Shown one piece after another: positions 46,590 through 54,115 of a stretch of DNA of 64,000 nucleotides (positions within the stretch are counted from its first letter, which is position 1; each line of letters opens with the position of its first letter). The stretch comes from Methanobacteriota archaeon (GTDB taxonomy: Archaea > Halobacteriota > Methanosarcinia > Methanosarcinales > Methanosarcinaceae). The DNA is taken from the NCBI GenBank assembly GCA_016841625.1, contig JAENYU010000004.1, forward strand, positions 35,109-99,108, given 5' to 3'. The position numbers and the translations under genes are program-made. The notes under the pieces were generated by a model, which saw nothing but the letters and a program-made list of their open reading frames with translations, searched no databases and had not been told where the DNA came from.

Positions 46590-47867
46590 TCAGCCAAGAA
46601 TTTTATTCATTGTCCTGGAAACTCCGAGGGCTATTCCTTCGACTTCGATTCCTCCTTCCCCTTTGGCTCCGTCTCCTACGACGTAGAGGCCTGGGATTGG
46701 GGTTTCGTTGCCCGGATCAGTTCCCGAGGACGCCCTGTTTACGGGCCAGCTATCATGATAGGACTGGATGAGCAGGACTTCGTATTTTTTGCCAGGGAAG
46801 ATCTCTTTTAAGTCCTGGAGCCCCATATCGATTTCTTCCTCGAGTTTCCCTACATTTTCCGGAGCCACATGCTGGTGGGACATGGTCAGGTGTTTTCCGG
46901 GAGGGGCAAGGGAAGGGTCCACCTGGGTGACCTCGTTGATCCCGTTAACACGCCTCGCATAAGGGGTCAGTAGCACTCCGGAGTGCCCTATAAGGGGTTC
47001 TTCTGCGGAGAGGCAGATTTTTATACCGGCTGAGGGCCGAAGGCCTTCAAGCATCCTGAGATATTCGGCGTGTTTTTCATCGGAGAGGATTTCACTGCAA
47101 AGCCCGGCAGTTGCGGCATGGCCTGTGTTGCTTATCACAAGGTCGGCTTTATGTTCCGTGCCGTCCACCACAACACCTGCCGTATTTCCGTTTTCCACCA
47201 GGATTTTCGAGACTTCGCTTTTCGTATGGATTGTCCCGCCGTTTGCCATGATCACCTTTTCAAGGGCGTCGATTATCCCTTTGCATCCGCCCATGGGTAC
47301 GCCCGGGCCCCCGAAACGGTAGAGGTTTTCAAAGATCTCGAAAACTTCTTCCACGTATATCTCATCGCTTCTCATACTCAGGGACCAGCCGCAGAAGGAA
47401 TCGGCAAGCTTCACCAGCCATTCGTCCTTGACCTGGGATCTTATCCATTCCTGAAGAGTGCTCCCTTCGGGGGGGTCCTTTCTTGTGCTTACGATCAAAT
47501 AAGCGCTTTTCAGACGGTCTTTATTGGAGAGCGGTTTCTGGAAGTCGTGGAAAGGAATGTCCCTGAACCCCTGCCTGTAGTCAGTATCCCCTTTCTTCAG
47601 GGGTATGCGGATCATAGTCTTTTCGGAGCGTACGATCCGGACGTCATCCCCCATTTCTTTGAGTAGCCGGGCAAGGGGACCTCCGGGACCGTGGGGAAGC
47701 ATGTGGAAAGCTCCGCTGGAAAGCTGGAATCCCTTATACTCAAGATTTGTGAACCTGCCTCCTGTAATCGGGAGGCGTTCGAAAACTTCAACGGTATGCC
47801 CTTCCTTCGAAAGCCTGGCAGCGCTCAGGAGCCCACCCAATCCGGCACCGATGACTACCACTTTCAT
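46590..47867 (-). CDS. Phytoene desaturase-like FAD-dependent oxidoreductase
   Basis: A 425-residue flavoprotein of the CrtI/phytoene-desaturase and amine-oxidase superfamily. The N-terminal FAD loop KVVVIGAGLGGLLSAARLS and the GGRFTNLEYKGFQLSSGAFHML segment are typical, and a second FAD contact, GLYVVGDGAKGEGG, lies near the C-terminus. Relatives act on isoprenoids, but the substrate here is unknown. The frame opens 47 residues earlier in the ferredoxin gene; ATG 47867 follows GGTGA. It starts within a four-base overlap of a small ferredoxin gene, as with the lipid reductase at 41402, so it too may be a ferredoxin-fed isoprenoid reductase. Confidence 0.82.
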   Translation of the reverse strand: MKVVVIGAGLGGLLSAARLSKEGHTVEVFERLPITGGRFTNLEYKGFQLSSGAFHMLPHGPGGPLARLLKEMGDDVRIVRSEKTMIRIPLKKGDTDYRQGFRDIPFHDFQKPLSNKDRLKSAYLIVSTRKDPPEGSTLQEWIRSQVKDEWLVKLADSFCGWSLSMRSDEIYVEEVFEIFENLYRFGGPGVPMGGCKGIIDALEKVIMANGGTIHTKSEVSKILVENGNTAGVVVDGTEHKADLVISNTGHAATAGLCSEILSDEKHAEYLRMLEGLRPSAGIKICLSAEEPLIGHSGVLLTPYARRVNGINEVTQVDPSLAPPGKHLTMSHQHVAPENVGKLEEEIDMGLQDLKEIFPGKKYEVLLIQSYHDSWPVNRASSGTDPGNETPIPGLYVVGDGAKGEGGIEVEGIALGVSRTMNKILG

Positions 47868-48025
47868 ACCGTCACCTCTATGGCTTTTACGGGGCAGTAG
47901 GGGGAACATATCCCACATTCCACACAGGCATCGCTGATCCGGGCTTTTCCCCTGACCTCTATTGCGTCCTGCCTGCAAAAGGATGTGCACTGTCCGCACC
48001 CTACACAATTATCGTTAATTTTCAT
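47864..48025 (-). CDS. Small 2[4Fe-4S] ferredoxin, partner of the flavoprotein
   Basis: A 53-residue ferredoxin with motifs CVGCGQCTSFCR and CVECGICSPYCP. The first motif ends in R instead of the usual P after the fourth cysteine. The start is ATG 48025 (MKINDN), eight bases after GGTGGA. A further upstream ATG (48052) lacks a ribosome site. It ends in an ATGA overlap with the flavoprotein start, which implies a coupled pair. Confidence 0.88.
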   Translation of the reverse strand: MKINDNCVGCGQCTSFCRQDAIEVRGKARISDACVECGICSPYCPVKAIEVTV

Positions 48026-48103
48026 ACGGGTTTCCACCAGCTTTCCTATCATGAAAGGAGTTATTATAATGTATTGGTATGATGTACTGTATCGTTTTTG
48101 TCC

Positions 48104-48160
48104 GGATAAGGCCTGAATGCCGGGATAAGACTTGAATGCCGGGATGAGGCTTAAATGTCG
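48104..48160. repeat. Tandem repeat, 19-bp unit x3
   Basis: Three units of GGATAAGrCyTGAATGCCG at 48104-48122, 48123-48141 and 48142-48160, just upstream of the ferredoxin/flavoprotein pair. Confidence 0.8.
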
Positions 48161-48406
48161 GGGTACGTTTTAAGTTTCTGACTGCATTTTAAATGTCCGT
48201 TAATACGGATTGTCCAAGGACCGTTTAGCCTGCCCACTCTTTGAAAACGTCCCAATTGCTTTACTTATGTTGTCGATGATATATCATTTATTTATACCAT
48301 CTTGATTATGATATCTTATTGATTATTCTGCCAGATTATAATATCTTTTATAGGTTCTCCCGCCGGATTCCTGTAGGTTTCCGGCAGGATTGGCGGTTGA
48401 AGCTTT

Positions 48407-48523
48407 ATGATTTGCTGCCCATATTATAACTGCCGTGCCTTTCAGCGGCTCAGGAATGAAACCATTGAAGTGTTGATGAAAACTATCCTCTTTCAGAGAG
48501 GGAGTGTCGGGGTAACACAGTAA
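48407..48523 (+). CDS. Possible small cysteine-containing ORF
   Basis: A 38-residue frame, beginning MICCPYYNCRAFQRLRNE, with a CC-x4-C pattern and a GGTTGA stretch about eight bases ahead of its ATG. It lies alone in the fpo upstream region. I do not recognise it, and it may be chance. Confidence 0.2.
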   Translation: MICCPYYNCRAFQRLRNETIEVLMKTILFQRGSVGVTQ

Positions 48524-48825
48524 ATGGAAGATTCTTTATTATTTTCAGGCCAGGGATTCTTCCGGGCACAGATTTGTCATTATTATTTGTAAAGTATTGG
48601 GAGGTATTTTATGTCCATTAAAATAATTATTAACTATATATATTTCTCCACCGACTCTTTGAAAAATTTCAATAAACTCATAGATTTATTTGGGCACTAT
48701 GGGGGGAGATCTCTCTGTAAATAAAATATTCAGGTTGTACATATAATTTCGGGAGCATGATATTGTTTTCCGGATGTCAATTATGCTCGAAAATTATTTT
48801 TTCATACTGTCTATTAAATATTTAA

Positions 48826-48848
48826 ACTTAATATTTATATAATATTAA
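48826..48848 (+). promoter_or_regulatory. Candidate fpo promoter (TATA-like)
   Basis: The strongest AT-rich TATA match (TTAATATTTATATAATATTA) ahead of fpoA. It would imply a leader of roughly 400 bases. Confidence 0.3.
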
Positions 48849-49261
48849 TTATCTAGCACATACCATAATATCCCCTGATTCATTGCAGAAATGAATAGTG
48901 GTTATTTGGAATCTTAATCATTGATTATACTAATCTCATGACAATTTGACTACTTTGACGGAGTGGGGATCTTCCTTAACTTCCGGCAATTTATTTCAAA
49001 TAATCGGGCCCTGAAAAAGAGATTTTCACAGCCCAAAAATCAGATGCCTGTTTCGTACCGGTCAGGGCTTTATCAAAACCCCCGGTCCGAAGTACAGGTG
49101 TATTATTATAGGCCCTGTGATGGGACCTGCATTTGGTTGAATTCGGGTACTCCAACCCTCTCCTGAAGCTGCAGGTTTTTCTCAGGGATATCGAAAACCC
49201 TATAGAATCCAGGTCATAATATGCTGCAGTTTCAGATTGCCGCACTTAAAATGGTGATACA

Positions 49262-49636
49262 ATGTCTGGAATAATCGATAGCTACATACCGGTTGCAATA
49301 TTCCTTGCCGTGGGGCTGATTATGCCTCCCATGACAATGTTTATCGTAAAGCAACTGAGTCCGAGGAGCAAGGCAGCAAACAAATACACAACATACGAAT
49401 CGGGTTCCGTCCCTACCGGGACTGCCAGGATCCAGTTCAATGTTGAGTATTACCTCTATGCGATTGCTTTTGTTCTCTTTGATATTGAGGTGCTCTTCCT
49501 CTACCCCTGGGCTACGGTCTACAAGGGACACGGGATCACTTCAGTCGCAGTAATCGAGATGCTTGTCTTCATCTTCGTGCTGCTCTTCGGATACCTCTAC
49601 CTCTGGAAGAAGGAGGCCCTTACATGGGTGAAGTGA
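49262..49636 (+). CDS. fpoA: F420H2 dehydrogenase subunit FpoA (NuoA-like)
   Basis: A 124-residue membrane subunit, homologue of NuoA of complex I. It has three membrane helices (IPVAIFLAVGLIMPPMTMFIV, a central one after FNVEYYLYAIAFVLFDIEV, and VIEMLVFIFVLLFGYLYL), with the conserved YESGSVPTG and FDIEVLFLYPWA loop. It is the first gene of the fpo operon; its end overlaps fpoB by 13 bases. Confidence 0.95.
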   Translation: MSGIIDSYIPVAIFLAVGLIMPPMTMFIVKQLSPRSKAANKYTTYESGSVPTGTARIQFNVEYYLYAIAFVLFDIEVLFLYPWATVYKGHGITSVAVIEMLVFIFVLLFGYLYLWKKEALTWVK

Positions 49637-50178
49637 AGGCGAAAAAAACGAGTGATATAGAAGGCACTCCGGATGACGAAATCCCGGGGGTGATCACCAC
49701 CACCACCAGCGCGATCCACAACTTCCTCAAGAAGACCAAAGCCCAGGACCTTATCAACTGGGGGAGGAAAAACTCGCTCTGGTTCATGACCCAGCCCATG
49801 GGCTGTTGCGGGGTAGAGATGATTGCTACGGGCTGTGCCCACTACGATACGGACCGCTTCGGGATTATTCCGAGGAACTCCCCGAGGCACGCTGATGTCA
49901 TGATCATCAGTGGCTACGTGACAAAGAAATATCTCCCGGCTTTGAAGAGGCTCTGGGACCAGATGGCTGCTCCCAAGTGGGTCCTCTGCATGGGGGACTG
50001 CTCTATCAGCGGCGGCCCGTTCTACGAATCCTACAGCACGGTACAGAACATCGATGAGATGTTTCCGATCGATGTGTTTATTCCCGGCTGCCCTCCGCGG
50101 CCTGAAGCCCTTATCCAGGGGTTCGTGGAGCTCCAGGAAAAAATCAAAGCCAAGAAAGACCTGGGAACGGATTATTGA
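49624..50178 (+). CDS. fpoB: F420H2 dehydrogenase subunit FpoB (NuoB-like)
   Basis: A 184-residue hydrophilic subunit that carries the terminal [4Fe-4S] cluster N2. The cluster cysteines are in PMGCCGVEMIATGC, GDCSISGG and PGCPPRPEALI, as in NuoB. It bridges the peripheral arm to the methanophenazine site. The start overlaps fpoA. An N-terminal tail rich in Thr/Asp precedes the core. Confidence 0.95.
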   Translation: MGEVKAKKTSDIEGTPDDEIPGVITTTTSAIHNFLKKTKAQDLINWGRKNSLWFMTQPMGCCGVEMIATGCAHYDTDRFGIIPRNSPRHADVMIISGYVTKKYLPALKRLWDQMAAPKWVLCMGDCSISGGPFYESYSTVQNIDEMFPIDVFIPGCPPRPEALIQGFVELQEKIKAKKDLGTDY

Positions 50179-50216
50179 GGTTTTTCTAAAGGTTTTGAAT
50201 TATTCGAGGGAAAATA

Positions 50217-50693
50217 ATGGATGCCAGAACAATTATCGAATCACTGACCAGTGAATTTCCGGAGGCAATTTCCGAATCCGAGGTCGAATCCGAAATCCGC
50301 GTAAGGGCATACGTGGCTGCGGGAAAGGCAAAGGAAACCTGCCAGTACCTTAAGGATTCCCTTCAGTTTGACCACCTCTGCAGCGTCTGCGGAGTTGACT
50401 ATCCGAAGCGGGGGGAAATCGAAGTTGTCTACCACATCGCTTCATATGAGCACCCTGTGGTCCTGACGCTGAAGGCAAAACTTCCCAGGGATTCCCCGGA
50501 AATTGAGTCAGTCGTGCCGGTCTACTGGAACGCAAACTGGTACGAGCGGGAAACCTATGAACTCTACGGGGTCATGTTCAAAAACCACCCGAACCTGAAG
50601 CCTCTGGTGCTTCCCGAGGAGATGCTGGGCGAATGGCCTCTCAGGAAAGACTACAAGGGTTTCCCGAACACGACCGCTAGAAACCTGGTGTGA
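50217..50693 (+). CDS. fpoC: F420H2 dehydrogenase subunit FpoC (NuoC-like)
   Basis: A 158-residue peripheral subunit (30-kDa complex I subunit type). Recognisable features: FDHLCSVCGVDYPKRGEIEVVYH, the VPVYWNANWYERETYELYGV segment and the end motif LRKDYKGFP. It pairs with FpoD, whose gene follows after ten bases. Start at ATG 50217 after a GAGGG-like site. Confidence 0.95.
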   Translation: MDARTIIESLTSEFPEAISESEVESEIRVRAYVAAGKAKETCQYLKDSLQFDHLCSVCGVDYPKRGEIEVVYHIASYEHPVVLTLKAKLPRDSPEIESVVPVYWNANWYERETYELYGVMFKNHPNLKPLVLPEEMLGEWPLRKDYKGFPNTTARNLV

Positions 50694-50703
50694 GGGGTAA
50701 AAA

Positions 50704-51828
50704 ATGGAAGAAATGCTTGAACTTAATGAGATGATCATACATCTGGGCCCCCAGCATCCCATGCAGCCCGGACCTTTCAGACTGAACCTGAAGCTGAAAG
50801 GGGAAACCGTGTTGGATGCTGAAGTGGAACTGGGTTTCATTCACAAAGGTATTGAAAAAATCCTGGAGAACAAGACCTACCTCCAGGGAATCCCGATCGT
50901 GGACAGGATCTGCTACCTGGTAGCCCTGACCAACGAGGAATGTTTTGTGGGTTGTGTGGAAAAACTTGCAGGAATAGAGGTTCCCGAAAGAGCCCAGTAT
51001 ATCAGGGTCATTATAGAGGAACTTTCCAGGTTGCAGAGCCACCTGCTCGGTATGGGCGAGTACGGGGAATTCATCGGCTTTGTTTCCATGTTCATGTACA
51101 CGATCAAAGAAAGGGAAGATATCCTGACCCTTATCGACATGGTCACCGGAGCCCGGGTTACACACAGCTACCTGAAGTTCGGAGGAGTGCGCGACGACCT
51201 GCCCGAAGGTTTCAAGGAAAAAACCCTTCCTGTCCTGAACAAGCTCAAGAAGGTCATTGACGATTACGAGGAAATGTTCGCGACGGACTCTATCTACAGG
51301 GAACGCGCTGTTGGCGTGGGCGTCCTGACCGCGGATGTTGCAAAGAACCTGGGAGTTTCCGGGCCGCCACTCCGGGCAACGGGCGTACCTTTCGATATCA
51401 GGAAGAACGAGCCTTACCTGGTCTATGAGGACCTGGACTTCAAGGTCTGCACCGAAACCGCAGGAGACTGCGCTGCAAGGGTGCAGGTAAGGCTTAACGA
51501 GATTCGGGAAAGCATCTACATCATCGAACAGTGCCTTGACCGGATCCCTGACGGCCCGATCTTCCCCGTAAACTCTCCCTACGGAAGGAGGACTCCTGTT
51601 ATGAGAGTGCCCCCCGGAGAGGTGTTCCACAGGGTGGAAGACCCCAGAGGAGAAATGGGGATGTACATGGTCTCCGACGGCACGGACAAGCCGCACAGGG
51701 TAAAGGTAAGAGGGCCATACTACCCGACTCTGCAGGCCCTGCCCCCGCTTATCATAGGCACTACGGTTGCGGACGTGGCGGCGATCTCTGGAAGCATGGA
51801 CGGATGTACCAGTGAAGCAGACAGGTGA
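50704..51828 (+). CDS. fpoD: F420H2 dehydrogenase subunit FpoD (NuoD-like)
   Basis: A 374-residue subunit (49-kDa type) that lines the quinone-analogue (methanophenazine) cavity with FpoB and FpoH. Blocks: HLGPQHPMQPGPFRLNL, ELGFIHKGIEKI, LGMGEYGEFIGFVSMF, GSGVRDD-like (GGVRDDLPEG), and the C-terminal GTTVADVAAISGSMDGC. The stop lies next to the fpoH start. Confidence 0.95.
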   Translation: MEEMLELNEMIIHLGPQHPMQPGPFRLNLKLKGETVLDAEVELGFIHKGIEKILENKTYLQGIPIVDRICYLVALTNEECFVGCVEKLAGIEVPERAQYIRVIIEELSRLQSHLLGMGEYGEFIGFVSMFMYTIKEREDILTLIDMVTGARVTHSYLKFGGVRDDLPEGFKEKTLPVLNKLKKVIDDYEEMFATDSIYRERAVGVGVLTADVAKNLGVSGPPLRATGVPFDIRKNEPYLVYEDLDFKVCTETAGDCAARVQVRLNEIRESIYIIEQCLDRIPDGPIFPVNSPYGRRTPVMRVPPGEVFHRVEDPRGEMGMYMVSDGTDKPHRVKVRGPYYPTLQALPPLIIGTTVADVAAISGSMDGCTSEADR

Positions 51829-51833
51829 TTTTA

Positions 51834-52871
51834 ATGATCGAAATTCCTGAATTAATAGTGCCTTTCCTTCCCTGGATCCGCGGGGTTGCGGGCCTGGCTC
51901 TTGTTGGTGCCATTTTCCTGGGCGCGATGGGTGCGGTCTGGATTGAGCGTAAACTCTCAGCCGACATCCAGTTCAGGTACGGCCCTATGAGAGTAGGCAA
52001 GTTCGGGCTTCTGCAGCTTGTGGCTGACGCAATCAAGCTCTTTACTAAAGAAGACCTGAGGCCGAAGAACGCTGACCGTCTGCTCTTCGACAATGCCCCT
52101 ATTTTCCTGATGAGCTCGGTTTTCCTGATGCTTGTTGCAATCCCTGTGGGAGCGGTCTTCATAGGCGGAGTCGAATACCCGCTGGCAGTCACCGAAATGG
52201 ACATCAGCATCCTTTACATTGAGGCAATGTCCTCGATTTCGATCTTCGGGGTCTTCATGATGTCCTACGGTTCGAACAACAAATATTCCCTCCTGGGAGC
52301 CTTCAGGAACTTTGCCCGGATGGTCGGGTATGAAGTCCCCCTCGGAATTACGGTTATCAGTGTTGCTGTTATGACCGGGTCCCTGAACATCGTGGAAATC
52401 GCTCAGGGCCAGGGGCTTGTCTGGAACATTTTCCTGCAGCCGATCGGATTTGTTGTTTTCTTTATTGCCCTTATGGCTGATATGGGAAGACTCCCCTTCG
52501 ACCAGAACGAGTCTGAAGAAGAACTGGTCGCAGGATGGATTACCGAATACAGCGGAATGCGCTTCGGGCTCGGGTTCTTTGCCGAGTACATCCACATGAT
52601 ACTCGGTTCTTTCCTTGTGGCACTTCTTTTCCTTGGCGGCTGGAACGTACCGGCTTTTGTTGCAAACAACCCGGTGCTGGGCCTGATTGCCCCCACAGGT
52701 TTCCTGCTTCTTAAAGCCGTCCTTGTCCTGTGTACCATTGTCATGCTGAGGTGGGCAGTCCCGAGGTACAGGATCGACCAGGTGGTTGACCTGAGCTGGA
52801 AAAAACTGCTGCCCTTATCCCTTCTGAACCTTGTCTGGGCAGTGGGCCTTGGGCTCTATCTGGGAGTGTGA
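51834..52871 (+). CDS. fpoH: F420H2 dehydrogenase subunit FpoH (NuoH-like)
   Basis: A 345-residue membrane subunit with about eight helices, homologue of NuoH/ND1. It connects the peripheral arm to the proton-pumping antiporter subunits. Family blocks are GAVWIERKLSADIQFRYGPM, DAIKLFTKEDL, and DMGRLPFDQNESEEELVAGW (key acidic loop). The ATG at 51834 follows GGTGA; a GTG at 51825 is less likely. Confidence 0.95.
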   Translation: MIEIPELIVPFLPWIRGVAGLALVGAIFLGAMGAVWIERKLSADIQFRYGPMRVGKFGLLQLVADAIKLFTKEDLRPKNADRLLFDNAPIFLMSSVFLMLVAIPVGAVFIGGVEYPLAVTEMDISILYIEAMSSISIFGVFMMSYGSNNKYSLLGAFRNFARMVGYEVPLGITVISVAVMTGSLNIVEIAQGQGLVWNIFLQPIGFVVFFIALMADMGRLPFDQNESEEELVAGWITEYSGMRFGLGFFAEYIHMILGSFLVALLFLGGWNVPAFVANNPVLGLIAPTGFLLLKAVLVLCTIVMLRWAVPRYRIDQVVDLSWKKLLPLSLLNLVWAVGLGLYLGV

Positions 52872-52875
52872 AAGC

Positions 52876-53286
52876 ATGGTTCTTAAAAATATCAAATATG
52901 CGCTAAAAAACATCCCGAAAGAACGCGTAACCAGGCTGTGCCCTGAAGTGGAAACCCCGCTCTCCGACAGGTTCCGGGGGCTCCAGATCCTCGATAAAAG
53001 CAAATGCATTGGCTGTGGGATCTGTGCCAACACCTGTCCGAACAACACAATAAGGATCGTAAAAGCTCCTATTGCACCGGGCAGCAGTAAACAGCGCTGG
53101 TTCCCTGAAATTGATATTGGACACTGTCTTTTTTGTGGGCTCTGTGTTGACCAATGTCCGAAAGATGCACTTTCAAGCGGGAAGGAATACTGCAAGGGCG
53201 TTGTTAAGTGGACTCACAAAGACCTTCTGATGTCCCCTGACAAACTCGCCCGGGAAGTTGACCTTGAGGAAGGTGATGAGAGATGA
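52876..53286 (+). CDS. fpoI: F420H2 dehydrogenase subunit FpoI (NuoI-like)
   Basis: A 136-residue iron-sulfur subunit carrying two [4Fe-4S] clusters: CIGCGICANTCP and CLFCGLCVDQCP. It passes electrons from the F420H2-oxidising input to FpoB. The frame opens 15 residues earlier, inside fpoH, but the ATG at 52876 follows GGAG and gives the normal N-terminus. Its stop overlaps the next start as ATGA-like spacing (53283-53286). Confidence 0.95.
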   Translation: MVLKNIKYALKNIPKERVTRLCPEVETPLSDRFRGLQILDKSKCIGCGICANTCPNNTIRIVKAPIAPGSSKQRWFPEIDIGHCLFCGLCVDQCPKDALSSGKEYCKGVVKWTHKDLLMSPDKLAREVDLEEGDER

Positions 53287-53573
53287 TCGGACTTGAAACG
53301 ATCGGGGCCTTTGCTGAAATGGCTGCCTTCGGGCTTCTTTCCGTAACCACGGTCTTCTTTGCAATCTTTGTGGTTATCGCAAAGGACGTTGTCCGGGCCG
53401 GGCTTGCCCTTATCATGTGCATGTTCGGTGTTGCAGCGCTCTACATCCTCCTGAACGCCCAGTTCCTCGGAGTTGTCCAGGTGCTGGTCTATATCGGAGC
53501 TATCGGGGTGCTGATCCTCTTTGCCGTGATGCTTACCAAGCGTGAACTCGGAGGTAGTTCCAATGCAGATTAA
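53283..53573 (+). CDS. fpoJ: F420H2 dehydrogenase subunit FpoJ, N-terminal half
   Basis: A 96-residue protein equal to the N-terminal half of NuoJ: three helices with VVIAKDVVRAGLALIMCMFG and QVLVYIGAIGVLILFAVML, the usual pi-helix region. NuoJ is one protein in bacteria; here it is encoded as two. The stop overlaps the second half's start by 11 bases, with a GGAGG ribosome site for the next gene inside this one. Confidence 0.92.
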   Translation: MIGLETIGAFAEMAAFGLLSVTTVFFAIFVVIAKDVVRAGLALIMCMFGVAALYILLNAQFLGVVQVLVYIGAIGVLILFAVMLTKRELGGSSNAD

Positions 53574-53814
53574 CCGGCCTGCAGCCCTTGTAGTGACCAT
53601 GCTCTTCCTGGCCGTAGTGGTCCTGGGAGCTTTCGGGACTTCCTGGAACACCGTGTCCGAACTACCCGAAAACCCGGGTGACCCGAGTAACATTGAGGGC
53701 CTGGGAATGCTGATCTTCACCCAGTATGTAATTCCCTTCGAGATCATGTCAATCGTCCTGTTAGCCTCCCTGATAGGGGCAATCTATATGGCAAAAGGGG
53801 AGGACAGCAAATGA
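53563..53814 (+). CDS. fpoJ: F420H2 dehydrogenase subunit FpoJ, C-terminal half
   Basis: An 83-residue protein equal to the C-terminal part of NuoJ, with two helices ([20 protein letters not shown] and [20 protein letters not shown]). The ATG at 53563 follows GGAGGT and begins MQINRP; the frame opens seven codons before that. It overlaps the N-terminal half by 11 bases and the fpoK start by four bases (ATGA), so the three are coupled. Confidence 0.9.
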   Translation: MQINRPAALVVTMLFLAVVVLGAFGTSWNTVSELPENPGDPSNIEGLGMLIFTQYVIPFEIMSIVLLASLIGAIYMAKGEDSK

Positions 53815-54113
53815 TTCCCTTAAGCTTTTACCTCGGCCTTGCAGCCCTGCTTTTCTCCATCGGGCTCTACGGCGTAATGACGCATAAAAGCGGTATCAGG
53901 CTGATCATGTGCATCGAACTCATGCTCAACTCCGCAAACCTGAACCTGGTGGCTTTCTCAAGCTACACGGACACCCTGAACGGACAGGTCTTTGCCCTGT
54001 TTTCCATTGCTCTCGCAGCCGCCGAGGCAGCGATCGGGTTTGCGATCTTCATGGCAATCTACAGGACGCATGACAGGATCAACCTTGACGAACTTAAGCT
54101 TCTGAGGTGGTAA
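53811..54113 (+). CDS. fpoK: F420H2 dehydrogenase subunit FpoK (NuoK-like)
   Basis: A 100-residue three-helix subunit, homologue of NuoK/ND4L. The conserved helix-2 glutamate is in [16 protein letters not shown], and a second in [12 protein letters not shown] on helix 3; both belong to the proton path. It overlaps the fpoJ C-terminal part by ATGA. fpoL follows after two bases. Confidence 0.95.
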   Translation: MIPLSFYLGLAALLFSIGLYGVMTHKSGIRLIMCIELMLNSANLNLVAFSSYTDTLNGQVFALFSIALAAAEAAIGFAIFMAIYRTHDRINLDELKLLRW

Positions 54114-54115
54114 AA

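Larger units (their letters stand above)
48026..49261. other. 1.2-kb region upstream of the fpo operon
   Basis: No convincing gene. It holds a 3x19-base tandem repeat (48104-48160), a possible 38-residue frame (48407-48523), and very AT-rich DNA with TATA-like boxes (48289-48300, 48826-48848). Plus and minus frames around 48963-49245 have no recognisable similarity. The promoter and a long leader for fpoA probably lie here. Confidence 0.5.

Noticed and set aside
48991..49245. 84-residue minus-strand frame just before fpoA
   Set aside because: No ribosome site or similarity; probably leader or promoter DNA.
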